Assembly (NCBI GenBank): GCA_017540645.1
Contig: JAFYAQ010000022.1
Location: 186,001-250,000, forward strand
DNA: 64,000 bases
From: Oscillospiraceae bacterium
GTDB taxonomy: Bacteria > Bacillota > Clostridia > Oscillospirales > Oscillospiraceae
Reading direction: 5' to 3'
The translations under genes and the position numbers were made by a program. The notes below the pieces were generated by a model. That model did not search any database and was not told the DNA's origin. It saw nothing but the letters and a program-made list of their open reading frames with translations. This document shows, piece after piece, positions 43,719-52,242 of the stretch. How positions within the stretch are numbered: position 1 is the stretch's first letter; every line of letters starts with the position of its first letter.

Positions 43719-44681
43719 ATGATCTCTCACGGTAAGGAAGTCAAGGTTTTCACAGGAAACGCCAATCCCGCGCTGGCCGAAAGCATCTGCACTTACCTCC
43801 ACAAGCCCCTCGGAAAAGCGGATATCAAACGTTTTGCCGACGGTGAATGTTCTGTTTCCATTTTGGAACCCGTCCGCGGCGCGGATGTGTTCCTCGTACA
43901 GTCCACCTGCAAGCCCGTCAATGACAATCTGATGGAGCTGCTGATCATGGTAGACGCCATGCGCCGGGCCTCCGCCGGACGGATCACCGCCGTCCTCCCC
44001 TATTTTGGCTATGCCCGGCAGGACCGGAAAGCCAAGAGCCGCGACCCCATCTCCGCAAAGCTGGTCGCCAACATGATCGAGGCTGCCGGCGCCGACCGCG
44101 TGCTGACCATGGACCTGCACGCCGCCCAGATCCAGGGCTTCTTTGACATCCCCACCGACAATCTGAAGGGCGCTCCCCTGTTTGCCAACTACTACATCGA
44201 AAAGTTCGGCAAGGGCAATCCCGACGTGATGGTCGTCTCTCCGGACGTGGGCAGCGTGGCCCGTGCCAGACAGTTTGCCATGAAGCTGGGTGTGAACATG
44301 GCCATCGTGGACAAGCGGCGTGAGGTCGCCAACAAGTCTGAGGTCATGAACATCATCGGCAGCGTGAAGGATAAGACCGTGATCATCCTGGACGACATGG
44401 TAGATACTGCCGGCTCTCTCTGCGGTGCTGCCAAGGCGCTGATGGATATCGGCGAAGCCAAGGAGATCTATGCCTGCGCTACGCACGGCGTTCTCTCTGA
44501 TCCGGCTCTGGAGCGGATCGAGGCCAGCCCCATCAAGGAGCTGAAGCTGCTTGATACCATTCCCTTCCCTGCTGACAAGCCGCAGATCGCCAAGATCAAC
44601 TATGTTTCTGTGGCGCCTCTGTTTGCCGAGGCCATTGAGCGCATCTATGAGGAGGTTTCCATCTCCCCGCTCTTTGAGTAA
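43719..44681 (+). CDS. prs: Ribose-phosphate pyrophosphokinase
   Basis: 320 residues. The PRPP-binding loop IILDDMVDTAGS, the ATP-contact YFGYARQDRK and the flexible DKRR loop (IVDKRREVAN) are all intact. It makes PRPP for nucleotide, histidine and tryptophan synthesis. Codons are strongly biased to C/G endings, as expected for a highly expressed gene. An attenuating terminator separates it from pth. Confidence 0.97.
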   Translation: MISHGKEVKVFTGNANPALAESICTYLHKPLGKADIKRFADGECSVSILEPVRGADVFLVQSTCKPVNDNLMELLIMVDAMRRASAGRITAVLPYFGYARQDRKAKSRDPISAKLVANMIEAAGADRVLTMDLHAAQIQGFFDIPTDNLKGAPLFANYYIEKFGKGNPDVMVVSPDVGSVARARQFAMKLGVNMAIVDKRREVANKSEVMNIIGSVKDKTVIILDDMVDTAGSLCGAAKALMDIGEAKEIYACATHGVLSDPALERIEASPIKELKLLDTIPFPADKPQIAKINYVSVAPLFAEAIERIYEEVSISPLFE

Positions 44682-44691
44682 ACAATCATCG

Positions 44692-44719
44692 CCCAGGGAC
44701 TTTCCTCCCTGGGTTTTTT
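44692..44719 (+). terminator. Intercistronic terminator between prs and pth
   Basis: Perfect 8-bp arms (44692-44699 and 44706-44713, CCCAGGGA/TCCCTGGG), then six Ts. The pth ribosome site follows at once, so pth is probably transcribed by partial read-through. Confidence 0.85.
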
Positions 44720-44732
44720 GTAAGGAGAAGCC

Positions 44733-45323
44733 ATGTTGTTTTCCTCTGGCGCCGTAGATTGGATGATCGTTTTTCTCGGAAACCCCGGTCCCAAATACGC
44801 CGGCACCCGGCATAACGCCGGTTTTGCCGTTGCCGATGAGATCGAACGCCGTACAGGCGCGGATATCCGTCGTTTGAAATGCCATGCCCTCACCGCGACA
44901 GCGGATCTGGGCGGGAAACGGGTGCTGCTGGTAAAGCCCCAGACCTTTATGAATCTCTCCGGAGAGGCCGTGCGTCCCCTGGCCGATTACTATAAGGTCC
45001 CGGCAGAGCGGATCCTGGTGATATCCGACGAGATCGCGCTCGCTCCCGGGCGGATCCGCCTGCGTCCCGGCGGCAGTGCCGGCGGGCATAACGGATTGAA
45101 GAGCATCATCCAGTATCTGGGGACCGAAAGCTTCCCACGGCTCCGGCTGGGTGTCGGAGCACCGCCGCATCCGGACTACGATATGCCCGACTGGGTACTC
45201 GGCGTGATCCGGGGCGCGGATCTGGAGGCCTTTACCCAGGCTGTGAAACGCGCTGCTGACGCTGTGGAGTGCTGTATTCGCTATGGTGTATCCAAAGCAA
45301 TGAACGACTATAACGGCATATGA
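44733..45323 (+). CDS. pth: Peptidyl-tRNA hydrolase
   Basis: 196 residues. FLGNPGPKYAGTRHNAGF contains the catalytic His, and KPQTFMNLSGEAV, GGSAGGHNGLKSI and LGVGAPPHPDYDMPDWVLG are the other family blocks. It frees tRNA from stalled peptidyl-tRNA. AAGGAG lies 6 nt before the ATG. The N-terminus is extended by about 10 residues compared with the shortest homologues. Confidence 0.96.
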   Translation: MLFSSGAVDWMIVFLGNPGPKYAGTRHNAGFAVADEIERRTGADIRRLKCHALTATADLGGKRVLLVKPQTFMNLSGEAVRPLADYYKVPAERILVISDEIALAPGRIRLRPGGSAGGHNGLKSIIQYLGTESFPRLRLGVGAPPHPDYDMPDWVLGVIRGADLEAFTQAVKRAADAVECCIRYGVSKAMNDYNGI

Positions 45324-45340
45324 ATCCAACCTAAAAGACA

Positions 45341-45374
45341 AAAGATCCCTTCCGAGTTTTCGGAAGGGGTCTTT
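45341..45374. terminator. Bidirectional terminator between pth and folC
   Basis: 15-nt arms with one wobble (45341-45355 and 45360-45374), 4-nt loop, flanked by A-rich and T-rich runs. Confidence 0.85.
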
Positions 45375-45387
45375 TTACCATACTCTT

Positions 45388-46674
45388 CTATTTTTTCGAG
45401 AAGCTTTTCCATACGTCGGGGAATGCGGAGCGCACCGCCCCAGCCAGATAAAGAGAGCCAAAGGCTATCACGGTTTCGGATTCGCCCGCTGCCTCCATGG
45501 CCATCCCTATGGCCTCTTCAATATGGACGGCGGACTTAGCTATACCGCCCTGTGCGCGGATCCGCTCCGCGAGCTTATCTCCGGGCAGCGCCCGGGGATT
45601 GGGCGGTGTAACGCAGATAAACTCCTTTCCAAAAGGAAGAAGCGTGTCGATCTCCGTCTCATAGTCCTTATCTGCCAGCACACCCAGGAGAAAGATCATC
45701 CTCGTATCGGGAAAGAGCACAGAAAGGCTTTCCGTCAGCGCCTCTGCACACTGGGGGTTATGACCTCCGTCCAGAAGAAAGACGGGTTTCCGGCACAGGA
45801 TCTCCATTCTGGCCGGCCAACGGGCGGAGTCGAGTCCCTGCTCCACGGCTTGGTCCGGGATGCGCCAGCCACGGCGGCGCATGGCGTCTACTGACTCCAG
45901 GACCACGGCAGCATTTCTGAGCTGATAACGGCCCAGAAGACACAGGTGATACTCCTTTCCCCGATAGAGAAAGCTCTGTCCTTCCAGATCTTCCCGCAGA
46001 GGGAGCAACTCCCGGAAATCCGCCCGGTGGAGGGGAATCTCCAGCTTGCGGCAGCGCTCCGATACCACCTGCGCGGCTTCGGCCGGACCGTCATAAAGGA
46101 CACAGTCACATCCCGTCTTTAAGATTCCTGCTTTGGTGGAGGCAATCTGTGGGATTGTTTTTCCCAAATACTCCGTGTGGTCCAGTCCGATGTTGCAGAT
46201 CACCGCGCACTCCGGCGAGTCGATGGCGTTGGTGGAATCCAATTCTCCGCCCATGCCGACTTCCAGGATAACAAGATCCACTTGTTCGTCCAAAAAGTAC
46301 AGCATCCCGACGGCGGTGATCAGCTCAAACTGGCTGGGGTGATCGGCCATAGCGTCCGCCACCGAACGGACTTTTTCGGTGGTCTCCGCCAGCCGCCGGG
46401 CGGGGATGCTCTCGCCGTTGATCTGGATCCGCTCCCGAAAGTCCTGAATGTACGGAGAGGTGTAAAGCCCTACCCGGTACCCCGCGGCCTGAAAGATGGC
46501 CGCAAGCATGGCGCAGGTGCTGCCCTTCCCGTTGCTGCCGGCCACGTGGATGAAGCGCAGTTTTTTTTGCGGATCACCGAGGCCGGAGAGCAGCTCCCGC
46601 GTCCTGTCCAGGCCCAAACGGGTGGTGCTCCATGTAAAGTTTTCAATATATGCTATTGCCTCTTCGGGTGTCAT
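45388..46674 (-). CDS. folC: Folylpolyglutamate/dihydrofolate synthase
   Basis: 428 residues. Mur-ligase fold with P-loop VAGSNGKGSTCA, LEVGMGGELDSTNA, GLDHTEYLG and C-terminal LLDGGHNP. It adds glutamates to folates (and may also make dihydrofolate). The open frame continues 138 codons upstream through folT in another frame, but the true start is ATG 46674: it overlaps the folT stop by 4 bp and has AAAGGA 6 nt upstream. Confidence 0.95.
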   Translation of the reverse strand: MTPEEAIAYIENFTWSTTRLGLDRTRELLSGLGDPQKKLRFIHVAGSNGKGSTCAMLAAIFQAAGYRVGLYTSPYIQDFRERIQINGESIPARRLAETTEKVRSVADAMADHPSQFELITAVGMLYFLDEQVDLVILEVGMGGELDSTNAIDSPECAVICNIGLDHTEYLGKTIPQIASTKAGILKTGCDCVLYDGPAEAAQVVSERCRKLEIPLHRADFRELLPLREDLEGQSFLYRGKEYHLCLLGRYQLRNAAVVLESVDAMRRRGWRIPDQAVEQGLDSARWPARMEILCRKPVFLLDGGHNPQCAEALTESLSVLFPDTRMIFLLGVLADKDYETEIDTLLPFGKEFICVTPPNPRALPGDKLAERIRAQGGIAKSAVHIEEAIGMAMEAAGESETVIAFGSLYLAGAVRSAFPDVWKSFSKK

Positions 46675-47177
46675 AGCTTTTCCTTTCCCCCAAAGCGGGA
46701 CAGGGCGCGGAGGATCACCGGGATGAGTGCCAGCTGCACTGCGGTCAGCAGGGCGCTCTGCACCACTCGGGTGACAAGCAGCGGCACATAGGGACTTCCG
46801 TACAGAACGGAAATCCACAGAGTATTCAAAAACAAGCCCAGGACAAACTGATTGATGATCACAGCCGCCGCGATTCTGGGGAAACTCTGCTTTTCGTAAA
46901 GAAAAATTCCCAGCACCAGACCCATGAGGGCGGCGGTCAGCGTGAAGCCGGGAAAGTAGGCGCCGATGGGAAACAATGTGGCCCCGATAAAATCTCCCAG
47001 CGCTCCCAGCACCGCCGCATATACGGGACCCAGCAGTACAGCGGCGATGACCAGCGGGACAAAATTGAACCCGATCTTCATATTCCATGCGTTCAGCGAG
47101 AGAAAGCGGCTGAGTATGACTTCCAGCGCAGTCAGCACGCCCATCAGCGCCAGTTTTTTTGTATTGATGCGGGGCAT
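46671..47177 (-). CDS. folT: ECF transporter S component for folate, FolT
   Basis: 168 residues, six hydrophobic segments. N-terminal ALMGVLTALEVILSRFLS and the FNFVPLVIAAVLLGP and GDFIGATLFPIGAYFPGF stretches are typical of FolT. It binds folate outside and works with a shared ECF energising module encoded elsewhere. Placement between folD and folC supports folate as substrate. Confidence 0.9.
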   Translation of the reverse strand: MPRINTKKLALMGVLTALEVILSRFLSLNAWNMKIGFNFVPLVIAAVLLGPVYAAVLGALGDFIGATLFPIGAYFPGFTLTAALMGLVLGIFLYEKQSFPRIAAAVIINQFVLGLFLNTLWISVLYGSPYVPLLVTRVVQSALLTAVQLALIPVILRALSRFGGKEKL

Positions 47178-47186
47178 GGTCTCACC

Positions 47187-48035
47187 TTATCCTCTTTCCG
47201 CCGCCAGCACGACATGGCGGCACAGTACAGACGTCGTAACACTGCCCACCCCGCCGGGGACCGGCGTGATGGCATCGACGATGGACGCGGCCTCTTCAAA
47301 GGCCACATCGCCAACGAGCTTCTGCTTCTCCTCATTGAAATGGATACCCACGTCCAGAACCGTCTGTCCGGGAGTAAAACACTCTTTTTGCAGATATTCC
47401 GCGCGCCCCAGCGCCGCTATCACCAGCTCCGATCCGCGGATCACCCGGGCAAGCTCGGCTGTGCGGCTGTGGCATAAAGTGACTGTGGCGTCTCTGGCCG
47501 TTAAAAGCGCTGCCACAGGGCGTCCGATCACCAGGCTTCGCCCGACGACGACCGCCCGTTTCCCGCTCTGAACGATCCCATAGTAGTCCAGGATGGCCAT
47601 ACAGGCCTCCGCCGTACAGGGGGCAAAGCCCTCCCCTCTTCCGGCATAAACCGCCGCCATGGAAGCTCGTGTGACCCCATCCACATCCTTTTCGGGAGCA
47701 ATGGCCTCGCAGACAGCCGCCTCATCGATGGACGCGGGCAGAGGGCGCATGATCAGGATCCCGTGTACCGACGGATCCTCATTCAAGTCACGGATCAGGG
47801 AGAGAATGGCTTCTTCCCCGACGGTCGGAGGAAGGGCATGCTTTTTCACAGCGACCCCCAGTGTCTCGGCGCGCCGGAGGATGGACCGCTCATAGCTGAG
47901 GTCATCCTGCCGCTCCCCTACCCGGAGAACGGCAAGCGTGGGGAGAATACCCCGGGCCTTTAATTCATTGACCCGCCGGATCGTATCCATGTCCAGGGCT
48001 GCCGCGGCCGGCTTTCCTTGCAGAAGAACGCTCAT
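47187..48035 (-). CDS. folD: FolD-family methylene-THF dehydrogenase lacking cyclohydrolase residues
   Basis: 282 residues. FolD fold with NADP-site VVVGRSLVIGRPVAALL, PEKDVDG and ITPVPGGVGSVTTSVL. The catalytic YxxxK motif reads YERSI (Y48, I52), so the Lys essential for cyclohydrolase is Ile. The Gln of the 'GILVQLPLP' block is Met (GILIMRPLP, M96). The Asp of DVDG is kept. The dehydrogenase half may still work; cyclohydrolase should be lost or very weak. The next gene upstream, fchA, overlaps by 4 bp and belongs to a separate cyclohydrolase family. Confidence 0.9.
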   Translation of the reverse strand: MSVLLQGKPAAAALDMDTIRRVNELKARGILPTLAVLRVGERQDDLSYERSILRRAETLGVAVKKHALPPTVGEEAILSLIRDLNEDPSVHGILIMRPLPASIDEAAVCEAIAPEKDVDGVTRASMAAVYAGRGEGFAPCTAEACMAILDYYGIVQSGKRAVVVGRSLVIGRPVAALLTARDATVTLCHSRTAELARVIRGSELVIAALGRAEYLQKECFTPGQTVLDVGIHFNEEKQKLVGDVAFEEAASIVDAITPVPGGVGSVTTSVLCRHVVLAAERG

Positions 48036-48655
48036 TTCAATGCCTCCGCCACCTGCCGGTATACCTTATCCGCCAGAGGAAGGGCCTCCGCCAGGAGGGA
48101 TTCCAGTTCCCGATCCATGGCCTGTGCGCGGCTGCGGTTTTTCATCAGCCTGGTGTTGACCTGTACATTCAGTGCCGCCGCCTTGGCCGACGCTGCGGCC
48201 AGTGCTGCCGCGCAGCCCGCATCCGAGAGCAGCAGCACACTGCCCAGGGCGGCGTATTCCTCCGAAAGCCGGATCATCTCACAGCTCCGCCGAAGAATCT
48301 CCATGGGCGGCTCCGCGGCGGCCAAAAGACAGCGTTCCAGGGTTTCTTCCCGTGCCGGATCGTCCTTGGGAAGTCCATAAGCTTTGGATAAAGGCGCAAA
48401 AGCCGCGGCGTCCGCGTCCGAGAGGAGCAGCAGCTCCCGTCGAAGCGCTTCCGCTCTCTCCCCCAACACGCGAAGCCGTGGCTCATTAGCGGCATATTTT
48501 GCTTTGCCGATGGTTAAATTGCCGACCATGCAGCCCAAAGCACAGGCCAGCGCGCCGCACACCGCCGCCGCGCCGCCGCCCCCGGGAACAGGGGCCTTGG
48601 AGGCGAGTGCCTGCGAGTACGTATCAACGGTCATGGTAGAAAAAGAGTTTTCCAT
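48032..48655 (-). CDS. fchA: Methenyl-THF cyclohydrolase/cyclodeaminase-family protein FchA
   Basis: 207 residues, all helical, of the formiminotransferase-cyclodeaminase C-terminal family. The N-terminal KAPVPGGGGAAAVCGALACALGCMV-type block (shown in part) and NLTIGK are the family hallmarks. In purine-fermenting clostridia the free-standing form is methenyl-THF cyclohydrolase. Pairing with a FolD that lacks cyclohydrolase residues supports that role here. ATG 48655 has GGGGGAC 7 nt upstream; the open frame extends 32 codons further without homology. Confidence 0.88.
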   Translation of the reverse strand: MENSFSTMTVDTYSQALASKAPVPGGGGAAAVCGALACALGCMVGNLTIGKAKYAANEPRLRVLGERAEALRRELLLLSDADAAAFAPLSKAYGLPKDDPAREETLERCLLAAAEPPMEILRRSCEMIRLSEEYAALGSVLLLSDAGCAAALAAASAKAAALNVQVNTRLMKNRSRAQAMDRELESLLAEALPLADKVYRQVAEALK

Positions 48656-48699
48656 TTTTGACGTCCCCCTTGATCCATCTGTCCACCGTTTGCTCAGGA

Positions 48700-48728
48700 C
48701 CCCTGTTTTCAGCATATGAAAACAGGGG
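48700..48728. repeat. 12-bp inverted repeat between foldase and fchA
   Basis: Perfect arms (48700-48711 and 48717-48728, CCCCTGTTTTCA and complement). A T-run follows only on the plus strand, so for the minus-strand genes it is a stem-loop without tail; it may attenuate or protect the message. Confidence 0.6.
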
Positions 48729-48757
48729 CCCGTCTTTTTTGTACCGTCCAAAAAGCC

Positions 48758-50233
48758 TCAGGCGGCCTTCATAACGTAGCGCCACATAAAGCTGCGCTGG
48801 GAGGTGTAGGGCGCCAGCAGAGACTGATAATACTCGTTATAGTCCGTGGAGCGCATATCGTCACCCGCCAGGATCTGCCGATAATTATCGCCTTCGCCCA
48901 CAAAGTACACCAGATGATATCCGGCGTAGGAGCTGGTCTCTCCGTAGACAATGGCGGTATCGCCGTGCTGATGCCCGGCAAAGCAGAATTCATCAAACTC
49001 TTTCACCGTATAGCCTTTGTAAACATTCTCGTAAAGGCCGCCTTTGGTGTTGGAGCCGGCGTCCTCGCTCTTTTCATTGGCCAGAGCGGCAAAGCTGTCT
49101 TCCGTGGCCTCGCCGGCGAGCCATTCGTCCTCAATGGCCTTAACGGCATCATAGGCGGCCTGCTTCTCCGCCTCGGAGTACTCGCCGTCTCCGTCCTCGT
49201 CCACTGCTTTGATCAGGATGTGACGGACATTGACGGTGTTGTAATCATTATCATCCAGCGAAAGGACATAAACGGCATAGCAGGAGTTGGCCGCTTCATG
49301 AACAAAGCACGCGCCCGGCTCTGCCACAGCGTCATCGCCGAAGAGATTGTTAAAGCTGCTGATGGTGGCAGAGGTATCGCTGGGGTCGTTTTCTGCGATA
49401 TCCGAAACTGCCTCACGGAAGACTTCCTCCCCCTCGGCGCCGTTCTGCACGATGGTCTCAGCTTTTTCCTTGGCCGCGGCCATGGCCGCCGTTTCGTCCA
49501 GCCCGGCCTCCTCATCGGCCGCGCCGGAGATCACGGTGTAGAGATAATTCACCTTGTCAAACTGGTCCTGATGCTCGGTATAGTAGTCGTTCATCTGATC
49601 CTCGGTGTAGGTATAGCCGTTTTGAATATCCTTGAGATAGCGGTTTATCAGCAGCTCTTCCGCCATGTTGTTCCGGATGGTTTTCTCCGTGTTGCCGGCG
49701 CCGAAATTCAAAGCAATGAAACTGTTGACGCTGCCGCCGTAATAAGGGGCATAAGCGGCAAAGGAGTCGATGACGGAGTCGATCTGCGCCTGCTCATCCT
49801 CCGTGAGCTCGGTATAGCCTGCATCCCGGACAGCCTTCAGCACGGCGGTCTTTTCCAACAGCGAGGACTCGGCCTGCTCCTTAAAATAGTCGTCCCAGGT
49901 GCCTCCGTCGCTCATGAAAAGGCAGGGCTGCTCTTTCGGCGACTTGCTGGTGTCGTACAGCCCGTAGGAGGAATAGGTCTGGGCAATGGAATTGTAGGCG
50001 CTCTGATAGGCATAGTTTACGTCCGCCAGCGCATAGTTTGTACTGGAACTGCCGTCGGTGACCTTCAGGGCGGGGAATGTATTGGTGAACAGTCGGGAGT
50101 TCACTACGATCACCAGCGCCGCCAAAAGCACGATGATGACGCCCACAATGATGAAACGATTTCGGATCTTCCGATCTTTTTTTTGCTCTTCCAGCGCGGC
50201 TCTCTCCCGCGCGTTCATGTTGGTATTGGCCAT
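48758..50233 (-). CDS. Membrane-anchored parvulin-type foldase with EF-hand-like loop
   Basis: 491 residues. Basic cytosolic N-terminus, one membrane helix (about 27-45), a SurA/PrsA-like helical region (60-225), and a parvulin PPIase region starting VRHILIK (336-342). Inside it a 12-residue loop DEDGDGEYSEAE (345-356) matches the EF-hand calcium pattern (acidic at 1, 3, 5; Gly at 6; Glu at 12). It should help secreted proteins fold outside the membrane. The protein ends in an unusual RSFMWRYVMKAA. It has its own promoter and no close operon partner. Confidence 0.85.
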   Translation of the reverse strand: MANTNMNARERAALEEQKKDRKIRNRFIIVGVIIVLLAALVIVVNSRLFTNTFPALKVTDGSSSTNYALADVNYAYQSAYNSIAQTYSSYGLYDTSKSPKEQPCLFMSDGGTWDDYFKEQAESSLLEKTAVLKAVRDAGYTELTEDEQAQIDSVIDSFAAYAPYYGGSVNSFIALNFGAGNTEKTIRNNMAEELLINRYLKDIQNGYTYTEDQMNDYYTEHQDQFDKVNYLYTVISGAADEEAGLDETAAMAAAKEKAETIVQNGAEGEEVFREAVSDIAENDPSDTSATISSFNNLFGDDAVAEPGACFVHEAANSCYAVYVLSLDDNDYNTVNVRHILIKAVDEDGDGEYSEAEKQAAYDAVKAIEDEWLAGEATEDSFAALANEKSEDAGSNTKGGLYENVYKGYTVKEFDEFCFAGHQHGDTAIVYGETSSYAGYHLVYFVGEGDNYRQILAGDDMRSTDYNEYYQSLLAPYTSQRSFMWRYVMKAA

Positions 50234-50268
50234 GATTTACTTCCTTTCCGCAACGGTTGGCTTTTGGG

Positions 50269-50297
50269 ATTATAGCGCATCATGCGGCTGGTTTCAA
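50269..50297 (-). promoter_or_regulatory. Sigma-A promoter of the foldase gene
   Basis: On the minus strand TTGAAA (50297-50292), 17-nt spacer, TATAAT (50274-50269). Confidence 0.75.
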
Positions 50298-50348
50298 GCC
50301 TTTTTTGCCAGATCTTCCCGTAATTTGCTCTTATGCCGGTCAAATCTA

Positions 50349-50377
50349 TTGTATTGTGCGTTTTTTTGTGTTATTAT
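50349..50377 (+). promoter_or_regulatory. Sigma-A promoter of the NYN-LOTUS gene
   Basis: TTGTAT (50349-50354), 17-nt spacer, TATTAT (50372-50377), divergent from the foldase promoter. Confidence 0.6.
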
Positions 50378-50394
50378 TCCGATATATAGAAAGT

Positions 50395-51219
50395 GTGGTG
50401 CTGTTTTTGCAGGATTTGAATAACCTTCGTATCGCCGTTCTGATCGATGCAGATAATATCCCCCGGGACGCTCTGAAACCGGCCATTGAGGAGATCGCCA
50501 TTTACGGAACTCCCACGATCAAACGCATCTACGGTGACTGGACCAGTCCGAACATCGCCGGCTGGAAGCAGAGTCTGCTGGAAAATGCCGTGACCCCAGT
50601 CCAGCAGTACGGATATACCACCGGGAAAAATTCCACCGACTCTGCCATGATCATCGACGCCATGGACATCCTGTACACAGGGAGCTGCGATGGCTTTGTG
50701 CTGATGTCCTCGGATTCCGATTTCACCCGGCTTGCCATCCGGCTCCGGGAGGCGGGAAAATATGTGATCGGCATGGGGGAGAAAAAAACCCCCAATCCCT
50801 TCATTGTTGCCTGTGACAAATTTATCTACATCGAAGTCATCCGGGCCAAGTATAAAAACCAGGCTTCGTCTACCGCAACAAAAAAGAAGGCCGATACCAA
50901 AAAGAAAACCGACAACGTCAAGACAACGGACAAAAACTCCAAGCCGGCGGACCGACAATTGCCGGACCGCTTTGTTCCGGATGATGTGGAACAGTTTATT
51001 GCCGAGACGATTTCCGATATCGCCGATGACGACGGTTACGCCGATCTTTCGGATCTGGGCAACCTGCTGATCAAAAAGCAGCCGGACTTTGACCCGCGGA
51101 GCTTCGGATTCGGCAAGCTGAGCAACATGCTTCGTTCCCTTCCCCGGTTTGACGTGGTGGTACGACCCACGGCCGACCCCAATGTGATGCCCATCTACAT
51201 CAAGGACACCGAGGCTTAA
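50395..51219 (+). CDS. NYN-domain nuclease with C-terminal OST-HTH/LOTUS domain
   Basis: 274 residues. NYN (PIN-like) domain about 12-160 with acidic residues in LIDADN, DSAMIIDAMD and SSDSDFTRLA, the expected metal site for RNA cleavage. A Lys-rich linker (about 165-190) leads to an OST-HTH/LOTUS fold (FVPDDVEQFIAETISDI ... GFGKLSNMLRSLPRFDV). LabA/DUF88-LOTUS proteins are thought to bind RNA, possibly G-quadruplex or hybrids. The start is uncertain: GTG 50395, GTG 50398 or TTG 50407; none has a strong ribosome site. Confidence 0.85.
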   Translation: MVLFLQDLNNLRIAVLIDADNIPRDALKPAIEEIAIYGTPTIKRIYGDWTSPNIAGWKQSLLENAVTPVQQYGYTTGKNSTDSAMIIDAMDILYTGSCDGFVLMSSDSDFTRLAIRLREAGKYVIGMGEKKTPNPFIVACDKFIYIEVIRAKYKNQASSTATKKKADTKKKTDNVKTTDKNSKPADRQLPDRFVPDDVEQFIAETISDIADDDGYADLSDLGNLLIKKQPDFDPRSFGFGKLSNMLRSLPRFDVVVRPTADPNVMPIYIKDTEA

Positions 51220-51238
51220 AAGCGCCTCCAAGGAAAAA

Positions 51239-51289
51239 ACCGAGAGCTCCCGGCGAAATTATGCCGTGGAACTCTCGGTCTTTTCTTTT
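51239..51289. terminator. Bidirectional terminator
   Basis: Imperfect 16/17-nt arms (51239-51254 and 51263-51279) with 8-nt loop, A-run to the left and CTTTTCTTTT to the right, between converging genes. Confidence 0.75.
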
Positions 51290-51296
51290 CCGGTAT

Positions 51297-52241
51297 TTAC
51301 TTCCCGGTCAGCTCGTGAGCGACTGCCGTGATATGGGCGGCATTGAGTCCGAACAGATCCAGAACGTCCTTCCAGGGACCGGAAACACCGTAGACATCCT
51401 CCACGCCGATCCGACGGACCCGGGTGGGGAGCTTTTCCGCGGTCAGAGAGGCAACCGCCTCGCCCAGGCCGCCGACGATGCTGTGTTCCTCGCAGGTGAT
51501 CAGGCCGCCGCACTCCGCAGCCGCGGAGAGAATGACCTCCTCATCCAGCGGCTTGATGGTGCATACATCGATCACGCGGGCGTCGATCCCCGCCAGGGAG
51601 AGCTGCTCCGCCGCCTGCAGCGCCCGCTCCACCATCAGTCCGGTGGCGAGAATCGCCACATCCTTGCCCGGGCGGAGGACCTGGGCCTTTCCGATGGCAA
51701 ATTCAAAGTTGTTCTCATCAAATACTACCGGAACGGCCGCACGGCCAAGACGGATATACACCGGTCCCTTGTGGGCATAGGCCGCGCGCACCGCCGCACG
51801 GGCCTCCACATCGTCCGCTGGGGACATGACCACCATGCCGGGAATGTTCCGCATCAGGGCAAAATCTTCACAGCACTGATGGGAAGCGCCGTCCTCGCCC
51901 ACGGAGAGACCGGCATGGCTGGCGCAGAGCTTAACATTCAGCTCCGGATAGCCGATGGTATTGCGGATCTGCTCATAGGCACGGCCGGTCAGGAACATGG
52001 CAAAGGAAGAGCAAAACGGAACGAAGCCCATGGTGGAAAGGCCGCCGCTGACACAGATCATGTCCGCCTCTGCGATGCCGCAGTTGATAAAACGGTCCGG
52101 GAAAGCTTTGGCAAATACGCCGGTACGGGTGGAACCGGAGAGATCCGCGTCCAGCACGATGATGTCCTCATGCTCCGCGCCCAGCTCCCGCAGAGTGGCG
52201 CCGTAGCTGTCGCGGGTGGCAATTTTCTTTATCTCCGCCAT
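51297..52241 (-). CDS. Transketolase, C-terminal subunit
   Basis: 314 residues. It holds the Pyr domain (FINCGIAEADMICVSGGLS with the catalytic Glu; FCSSFAMFLTGRAYEQIRN) and the C-terminal domain of transketolase. It forms an active enzyme with the N-terminal subunit encoded directly upstream. The ATG has GGAGG 8-9 nt upstream, within the end of that gene, and lies 1 bp from its stop. Confidence 0.94.
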   Translation of the reverse strand: MAEIKKIATRDSYGATLRELGAEHEDIIVLDADLSGSTRTGVFAKAFPDRFINCGIAEADMICVSGGLSTMGFVPFCSSFAMFLTGRAYEQIRNTIGYPELNVKLCASHAGLSVGEDGASHQCCEDFALMRNIPGMVVMSPADDVEARAAVRAAYAHKGPVYIRLGRAAVPVVFDENNFEFAIGKAQVLRPGKDVAILATGLMVERALQAAEQLSLAGIDARVIDVCTIKPLDEEVILSAAAECGGLITCEEHSIVGGLGEAVASLTAEKLPTRVRRIGVEDVYGVSGPWKDVLDLFGLNAAHITAVAHELTGK

Positions 52242-52242
52242 A

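Noticed and set aside
43692..45341. 549-codon open frame on the minus strand
   Set aside because: Fully antisense to prs and pth, whose catalytic motifs are intact.
46675..47088. N-terminal extension of the folC frame
   Set aside because: The extra 138 codons run out of frame through folT and do not look like protein; the 4-bp overlap and ribosome site fix the folC start at 46674.
48656..48757. THF riboswitch upstream of the folate operon
   Set aside because: I looked for the tetrahydrofolate riboswitch core in the fchA leader and saw no match; only the inverted repeat is present.
48716..50275. 519-codon open frame on the plus strand
   Set aside because: Antisense to the foldase gene; no motif, no promoter or ribosome site in the right place.
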